Source: JAXGQD01 sp964401615 (GTDB taxonomy: Bacteria > Bacillota > Clostridia > Saccharofermentanales > Fastidiosipilaceae). Taken from it: a DNA stretch of 57,634 nt. The notes under the pieces are model-generated. The model was not told the origin of the DNA, did not search any database, and was given only the letters and a program-made list of their open reading frames with translations. The stretch is from assembly GCA_964401615.1 (NCBI GenBank), contig CAYNZF010000001.1:1-57634 (forward strand), read 5' to 3'. The translations under genes were made by a program, and so were the position numbers. Below, one piece after another: positions 52,684-57,634 of the stretch (positions are counted from its first letter, which is position 1; each line of letters starts with the position of its first letter).

Positions 52684-54145
52684 GTTCAATCTCCCCGGCG
52701 GCTGCGACGGTTTTTCCTTCAGCCAGATATCTCTGCATCCGAGCAGTGATCGGAGCCTGCAGCGCGGCGGCCTGAGCGGTCGTTTCGGTATCGTAAAGAA
52801 CATAAACATGACGAACCCGACTCAAGTCCAGCAGCTCCGGGCTCTCTGCAATTTTTCGGCAAAGCATGATGCGATCTTCAGGCACACCGCCAAACAGTAA
52901 GGCCGCCTTCAGATCTTGATTCTGTTTTCCGACAGCGACGATTTGAGAGACTCTATCCACAGCCAGGTACTGAAAATCCGTGTCATAATACCAGGCGGTC
53001 ATGACTACATTACGTTCCTGCGGCTCCACTTCGTGGTTCATGATGATAAGACCCATAGGGCCCTCTTGTTTACGTATGTAGTCAAATACGCGCGATGTGG
53101 CGATGGGATTGCTGCCTTTGGCCATCATCAGTGTAAGTGTGAAATCACCCACTATACTGCGATTGAAGCGCGATTTTGTGACAGCCAATCCGCCCAGAAG
53201 TTCGCGAATGCGGCTGCGCTCGATACCGAGCTGCGCGAGCAGACTGATAGCGGCCAGTGCGTTGTAGACGTCGGTATCATTGTTGACGGCAAAACGAAAA
53301 TCGCTCACTTCCCCGCCATATCCTACCGACATCGTCCCGGCTGCGAAATCGGCAGAAACTGCCCTGTACTCCGGCTCAGGACTGCTGAAACCACAGTGCT
53401 CACAGTGATAGCGGCCAATGTGATGATAACGGATGTAATCCTGGATCAGCTTGTAGTCGCAGACCGGACAGTTCCGGCCATCTTGAACCGTCGATCGGCG
53501 TTCTTCGCGTTCACCCGGCAGCGGGTCCACTGCGTAGTAGTGCCGCGGGTTATCGGGTTTAAGTCCTGAACTCTCTAAATCATCCGCATTAAGCAGCAGT
53601 GTCGTCGTATCGGGGATGAAGCGGTTCAAAAAATCCGCTATAAAATCAACGTGACCATTGTTTTTGTATGAATCACGATATAAATTTGTGACCACAAGAT
53701 ACTGTGGCTTGACGTATTTAAAGATTTTATCCGTACTCTTTTCATCCACTTCCAGCAGCGCAAAATCGCATTTCGCCTTCCCGCTCCATGAAGTGCAGCC
53801 CAGTAATAAGGAGATCGTCGCGGCCACTTTGTTTGATCCGGCCACATTCGAGCAAAAATTATATCCAAGCTGCGTAAAACAATCCGCAAGCAGATTGGTG
53901 ACCGTCGTCTTTCCATTGGTGCCGGTAACGGCGATGATGGTTTTCGGCAGCTCGATCATTCCTAAAAAATCGGGGCAGATTTGATAAACGAATTTTCCCG
54001 GATAAAAAACATTTTTTCCGAGCAAACCGAGTGCAAAATGGCTCAACTTTCCCACCAGCATCGCCATATAATAACGAAAATTTTTCTTCAATCTTTTGAC
54101 CACTTTCATTACAAACTGGAACCATGTTCCAAACACAAATAGCAT
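52673..54145 (-). CDS. MurT-like Mur ligase
   Basis: A 490-residue Mur ligase-fold protein of the MurT type. An N-terminal hydrophobic region is followed by the ATP loop TGTNGKTT (residues 74-81) and a zinc ribbon CPVC...CEHC (Cys226, 229, 248, 251). A C-terminal DUF1727-like domain follows. MurT with GatD amidates the D-Glu of lipid II. In this copy the conserved D-x-S-W-x-W-D segment reads M-T-A-W-Y-Y-D (residues 382-388), so the first Asp is lost. The partner gene overlaps. The start is uncertain (ATG at 54145, no good binding site; ATG at 54109 possible). Confidence 0.75.
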   Translation of the reverse strand: MLFVFGTWFQFVMKVVKRLKKNFRYYMAMLVGKLSHFALGLLGKNVFYPGKFVYQICPDFLGMIELPKTIIAVTGTNGKTTVTNLLADCFTQLGYNFCSNVAGSNKVAATISLLLGCTSWSGKAKCDFALLEVDEKSTDKIFKYVKPQYLVVTNLYRDSYKNNGHVDFIADFLNRFIPDTTTLLLNADDLESSGLKPDNPRHYYAVDPLPGEREERRSTVQDGRNCPVCDYKLIQDYIRYHHIGRYHCEHCGFSSPEPEYRAVSADFAAGTMSVGYGGEVSDFRFAVNNDTDVYNALAAISLLAQLGIERSRIRELLGGLAVTKSRFNRSIVGDFTLTLMMAKGSNPIATSRVFDYIRKQEGPMGLIIMNHEVEPQERNVVMTAWYYDTDFQYLAVDRVSQIVAVGKQNQDLKAALLFGGVPEDRIMLCRKIAESPELLDLSRVRHVYVLYDTETTAQAAALQAPITARMQRYLAEGKTVAAAGEIEHVD

Positions 54146-54427
54146 TATAACTTACATTGTCGTGTGAAACAGCTTTGCCGCGGTCATACTTCGGCATTCG
54201 AGTAGAAAATTCGAGAAAATCAAGCCATTAATATTTATTATTCAATTACACAAGTTGGGAAAACTGTGACGTCAGGCACTTGACGCCTCATACTTAACAA
54301 TCTAATATTCTTTTGACAGTTTGCATTAAATTGTTAGTTTTTTAACGATTTGATTTATGCATTTCAACCGACCATTTTTTATCAATATTTCAACTATCGA
54401 TTTAACTACAAAAGAGGGGTGGCATAA
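54146..54427. other. Intergenic region before rnf operon
   Basis: About 280 A/T-rich bases between the divergent murT-like gene and rnfC. TTGACA is present around 54317 with only a weak -10 downstream. A CGTCA/TGACG inverted repeat with a 6-base spacer lies at 54270-54285. No small gene or RNA is evident. Confidence 0.4.
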
Positions 54428-55817
54428 TTGTTAAAAGCGATTAAAAGCATCAGAGGCGGAATTCATCCGCCTGAAAACAAACGCACGGCGGACCATGAAA
54501 CTGAGGTCCTGCCCATTCCCGCATCGGTTACTATCCCAATGCGGCAGCACATCGGAGCAGAATGTAAACCCACGGTCAAGAAGGGCGACTACGTCTATGT
54601 CGGTCAAATCATCGGTGACTCGGATGCGGCCCTGTCTGTGCCCATTCACGCTTCCGTATCGGGCACAGTTGATGCCGTCAGACCTGAACCCGCTGCGAAC
54701 GGCGAGCGTATCATGTCTGTCATCATCAAAGCGGATGGCTTGCAAGCCAAGGATCCGAGCTTAAGTCCTGTCACGACCACAGATCCTGCCGAAATGATCG
54801 CTGCGGTCCNNNNNNNNNNGCTTGGTTGGTTTAGGTGGAGCAGGTTTTCCGACCTACTTTAAACTTACACCTCCTAAAACAGACAAGTTTGATGTTTTGC
54901 TCATTAACGGCGCTGAATGTGAACCTTATATAACCTCGGATTACCGTGAAATGGTTGAAAAACCGATGAGGATTATTGAAGGAATCAAGCTGGCTCTGAA
55001 AATGACCGGGGTCGAGAAAGCCATCATTGGTATCGAAGACAACAAACAAGCGGCCATCGACCGGCTGATCAAAGCTGCCGAACACGAACCTCAGATCGAT
55101 ATCATGAGCCTTCACACCCGTTACCCTCAAGGCGGTGAAAAACAGCTGATTTTCGCCATGACCGGACGCGAAATACCTTCCGGAAAACTGCCTTCCAGCA
55201 TCGGCGTTCTAGTCTTGAGCATCAACACGGTCTCTTATTTCTCGGAATATTTCAAGACGGGCATGCCCTTGATTCGCCGCCGTATCACCGTAGACGGAAA
55301 ATGCATCAAGAATCCTAAAAACATCTGGGTCCCGGTCGGTACTTCTCTCAAAGAGGTCTTCGATTACTGCGGTGGATTTGTTGAGACTCCGGCCAAAGTC
55401 ATCATGGGTGGACCGATGATGGGAGTTTCTCAGATCTCCCCGGAAAATACCGTGCTGCGACAAACAAACGCGGTGCTCGCTCTGAGCAAAGATGAAATCA
55501 ACACAAAAATGGAGAGCGCCTGCATCCGGTGCGCGCGCTGCGCCTGGTCCTGTCCGATGGGGCTGCAGCCTTTTGCCCTGAATTTGTTGATCGCGAATGA
55601 GCGCTACCAGGAAGCTGTGGATATGCACCTCATGGATTGTATCGAATGCGGTTCTTGCGTGTATGTCTGCCCGGCTTCGCGTTACCTGGTGCAATCTTTC
55701 CGAATGGGTAAAGCCAAATACCGCAACCAGCAAGTACGCGATATCGCCAAACGAAACGCGGAGGCTGCCCTTCAAGCGAAGGGTTTGGATGCCAAGAGCA
55801 CAAAGCAGGAGGGGTGA
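54428..55817 (+). CDS. rnfC: Electron transport complex subunit RnfC (interrupted by assembly gap)
   Basis: RnfC is the soluble FeS/flavin subunit of the ferredoxin:NAD+ oxidoreductase (Rnf) and binds NADH. A TTG start at 54428, eight bases after AGAGGGG, gives the N-terminal IRGGIHPPENK. GGAGFPTYFKL, GAECEPYITSD, an SLBB-type part and two 4Fe-4S motifs follow: CIRCARCAWSCPMG and CIECGSCVYVCPA. A run of 10 N (54810-54819) splits it and puts the two halves in different frames. The expected missing residues (Arg, one charged residue, Ala, Gly before L-V-G-L-G-G) need nine bases, so I treat this as one intact gene of about 460 codons. First gene of the rnf operon. Confidence 0.88.
54810..54819. 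other. Assembly gap (10 N)
   Basis: Ten unknown bases inside rnfC. The frames on either side agree only if the real length is a multiple of three, so 10 is a placeholder. Confidence 0.98.
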
Positions 55818-55821
55818 GTAA

Positions 55822-56820
55822 ATGGCGGAAAATACAGAAAAAAGAATTATATTGACCGGTGGTTCATCGCCGCATATAAGGCTTGAGACCACCACGGGGA
55901 CGATGATGCGGGATGTCCTGATCGCTTTGGTGCCGGTTTCCGGCGTGGCGATTTATAATTATGGCTGGAACGCGGCCATTTTGATGTTTGTTGCTATGAC
56001 ATCGGCCATTCTCAGCGAATATCTTTGGAACCATTTTATGAAAAAGCCTCAAACCATTGGTGACATGAGCGCGCTGGTAACGGGACTTTTGCTGGCTCTT
56101 AACGTCTCCTCTTTAGTTCCATGGTGGATGATGATCGTGGGCTCTGTTTTTGCTATCGTGATCGTCAAAATGTTATTCGGCGGAATCGGTTCAAATTTCA
56201 TGAATCCGGCGCTGGCGGCTCGTGCTTTGCTGATGGCTTCCTGGCCGGTACAGATGACTTCTTACATCGTCAAAGGTGTGGACGCGGCTTCTTCAGCTAC
56301 CCCTTTAACAGTATACAAACAAGGTGTGGCTCAGGGTGTCGTGGATGCGGCGAACGTTCTCCCTTCACAGATGGACATGTTCCTCAACCAGGTAGGCGGT
56401 TGTTTGGGAGAAGCGTCCAAATTGGCGATCCTGATCGGTGGTGCTTATCTGCTCTATCGCCAGGTCATCAGCTGGCACATCCCCCTCATCTTTACATTGA
56501 CGGCAGCCACGCTTTCCACCTTATTCTCGGCTGAAGGCTTCATGCAAGGTGATTTTCTCTTCCAGGTCCTCTCAGGCGGCCTGCTTTTAGGCGCCTTCTT
56601 CATGGCCAACGACTACGCCACTTCCCCGATGTCCATCAAAGGTGAGGTCATTTACGCTATCGGCTGTGGTTTCCTCAGTTTCATCATCAGACGCTTTGGC
56701 GGTTACCCGGAAGGCGTTTCATATGCGATTTTAATCATGAACCTCGTTGTTCCTCTGATTGACCGTTTCACGGCACCAAAAATTTTCGGAGGGGTGAAAC
56801 TTCATGAAAAAACTGCTTAA
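55822..56820 (+). CDS. rnfD: Electron transport complex subunit RnfD
   Basis: A 332-residue membrane subunit of Rnf related to NqrB. It has about nine to ten transmembrane helices. The flavinylation motif SSATPLTVY places covalent FMN on Thr160. The start ILTGGSSPHIR and the NPALAARALL segment are typical. A binding site (GGAGGGG) overlaps the end of rnfC, four bases after its stop. It works with RnfC, G and E to move electrons and ions across the membrane. Confidence 0.93.
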   Translation: MAENTEKRIILTGGSSPHIRLETTTGTMMRDVLIALVPVSGVAIYNYGWNAAILMFVAMTSAILSEYLWNHFMKKPQTIGDMSALVTGLLLALNVSSLVPWWMMIVGSVFAIVIVKMLFGGIGSNFMNPALAARALLMASWPVQMTSYIVKGVDAASSATPLTVYKQGVAQGVVDAANVLPSQMDMFLNQVGGCLGEASKLAILIGGAYLLYRQVISWHIPLIFTLTAATLSTLFSAEGFMQGDFLFQVLSGGLLLGAFFMANDYATSPMSIKGEVIYAIGCGFLSFIIRRFGGYPEGVSYAILIMNLVVPLIDRFTAPKIFGGVKLHEKTA

Positions 56821-57391
56821 TCCGGCGATCTCGCTTTTCTTCATCTGTTTCTTCACGACCATGTTGTTGGCTTTTGTCTATCAAATGACTGCGCCGACCA
56901 TCGCGGCTCGTTCAGTCGCCGATCAAGTCGCTTTGCAGCAGGAAGTCATGCCTGCAGCGGAAACATTTACCTTGATCGAAGGTGCGGCCGCCAAAGATCC
57001 GACAGCACAGCTTGTTGAAGCTTATAAAGCTGAAACCGGAGGTAAAACCACCGGTTATGTCCTGATCCTGGACAGCAAAGGCTATGGCGGGACCATTAAA
57101 GTAATGGTAGGTGTCACAAGCGAAGAGCTCAGCATCACCGGCCTGCGCCTGATCAGCAATACAGAAACCCCGGGTCTGGGTGCGAATGCAGCCGGACCGG
57201 ACTTCACAGATAAATACATCAACAAAACAGGGACGCCGGCCCTTGTGGTAGTCAAGTCAGGTATGGGAAGCGGTGCTCAAAACGAGATCGATGCCATCGC
57301 CTCGGCTACTATTACCTCTACCGCGGTGACAAAAGCTGCTCAGGCGGCTTTGGATGTGGCGGCTCAATTGGACAAGGAGGATGTAAATTAA
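56804..57391 (+). CDS. rnfG: Electron transport complex subunit RnfG
   Basis: A 195-residue subunit with an N-terminal membrane anchor (about residues 8-29) and an exposed FMN-binding domain. The flavin motif reads DAIASATITS, with FMN expected on Thr169; the common form is D-x-x-T/S-G-A-T, so Ala and Ser replace two usual residues. GGAGGGG precedes the ATG, and the gene overlaps rnfD by 17 bases. It takes electrons within the Rnf complex. Confidence 0.92.
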   Translation: MKKLLNPAISLFFICFFTTMLLAFVYQMTAPTIAARSVADQVALQQEVMPAAETFTLIEGAAAKDPTAQLVEAYKAETGGKTTGYVLILDSKGYGGTIKVMVGVTSEELSITGLRLISNTETPGLGANAAGPDFTDKYINKTGTPALVVVKSGMGSGAQNEIDAIASATITSTAVTKAAQAALDVAAQLDKEDVN

Positions 57392-57634
57392 TGAAAGGCA
57401 ATGCGCTTAAAACACTGATTAACGGTTTGTGGGAAGAAAATCCGACTTTCCGTTTGGTCCTGGGCACTTGTCCTACTTTGGCAGTGACCACGTCGGCCAT
57501 CAATGGTCTGGGGATGGGCCTGGCCACGACTTTTGTCCTCACAGGTTCTAACGTCGTTATCTCTTTGCTGCGCAAAGTGATTCCCGATAAAGTCCGCATC
57601 CCTGCCTACGTCACCATCATCGCGGGTTTCGTGA
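57391..57634 (+). CDS. rnfE: Electron transport complex subunit RnfE (partial)
   Basis: The first 81 codons of RnfE run off the window. The start matches the family: NGLWEENPTFRLVLGTCPTLAVTTSA, followed by a GMGLATTFVLTGSNV helix. Members have six helices and pair with RnfA (NqrD/NqrE-like). AAGGAGG lies ten bases before the ATG, which shares one base with the rnfG stop. Confidence 0.93.
   Translation, partial: MKGNALKTLINGLWEENPTFRLVLGTCPTLAVTTSAINGLGMGLATTFVLTGSNVVISLLRKVIPDKVRIPAYVTIIAGFV

Noticed and set aside
54428..54862. A frameshifted or truncated rnfC pseudogene
   Set aside because: The break coincides with the run of N, and the conserved sequence resumes directly after it.
1..57634. 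CRISPR array or defence island
   Set aside because: No regularly spaced repeats longer than two copies and no cas, restriction or toxin-antitoxin genes were seen.

Overview
The window looks like chromosomal DNA from an anaerobic, low-to-mid GC Firmicute (Clostridia-like). Supporting signs are AGGAGG-type ribosome binding sites, a T-box leader, ECF S components, a type III pantothenate kinase, a MurT/GatD-type pair, an Rnf cluster and OadB/OadG subunits. No prophage, CRISPR array or intact insertion sequence was seen. A run of 10 N at 54810-54819 shows that the assembly is a draft. Almost all of the window is coding.

Layout. 1-13.2 kb: single genes and short operons (ECF S component, M3 peptidase, phosphoesterase/cytidine deaminase, an MMPL exporter coupled to a secreted heptad-repeat protein, flavodoxin-like protein, ABC-F ATPase, cyclase-family hydrolase, Gfo/Idh/MocA oxidoreductase with a DUF5662-like protein). 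13.2-14.7 kb: a divergent hpt gene on the minus strand, preceded by about 0.6 kb of A-rich, U-poor, non-coding sequence. That stretch has a near-consensus promoter at one end and an intrinsic terminator at the other, and I read it as a large structured RNA gene or leader. 14.7-18.4 kb: O-acetylhomoserine sulfhydrylase-type enzyme, BlaI-like regulator, AEC permease and sugar nucleotidyltransferase.

18.5-30.6 kb: a seven-gene minus-strand carbohydrate operon. It encodes a SorE-like zinc dehydrogenase, a SrlD-like SDR, E2, E3 and fused E1 of a 2-oxoacid/acetoin-type dehydrogenase complex, a PHP-domain protein and a rhamnulokinase-like FGGY kinase. A divergent DeoR-type regulator sits at its head, and repeated TAACACAA-type half-sites lie between them. 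The substrate is not identifiable from sequence. 30.6-36.7 kb: AlkD-like protein, OadB/OadG without the carboxyltransferase, a GNAT protein, tRNA-Pro(UGG), and a three-gene ABC transporter under a T-box whose specifier reads UUC (Phe).

37-49.3 kb: hydrolase, pirin, CBS/DHH pyrophosphatase, M20 dipeptidase, a histidine-free HPr-like protein, and two acyl-CoA synthetase paralogues flanking an MBL-fold hydrolase. 48-51 kb: a pantothenate/CoA block (coaBC, a PanT-like S component, coaX). 51.9-54.1 kb: a MurT/GatD-like pair in which the residues expected for glutamine amidotransfer are missing. 54.4 kb to the end: rnfC, rnfD, rnfG and the start of rnfE. Rnf links ferredoxin oxidation to an ion gradient, and the OadB subunit suggests sodium is one coupling ion.

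The strongest candidates for something undescribed are the 0.6-kb RNA next to an Hpt homologue with an altered catalytic loop, the catalytically degenerate MurT/GatD pair, and the carbohydrate operon carrying its own dehydrogenase complex.
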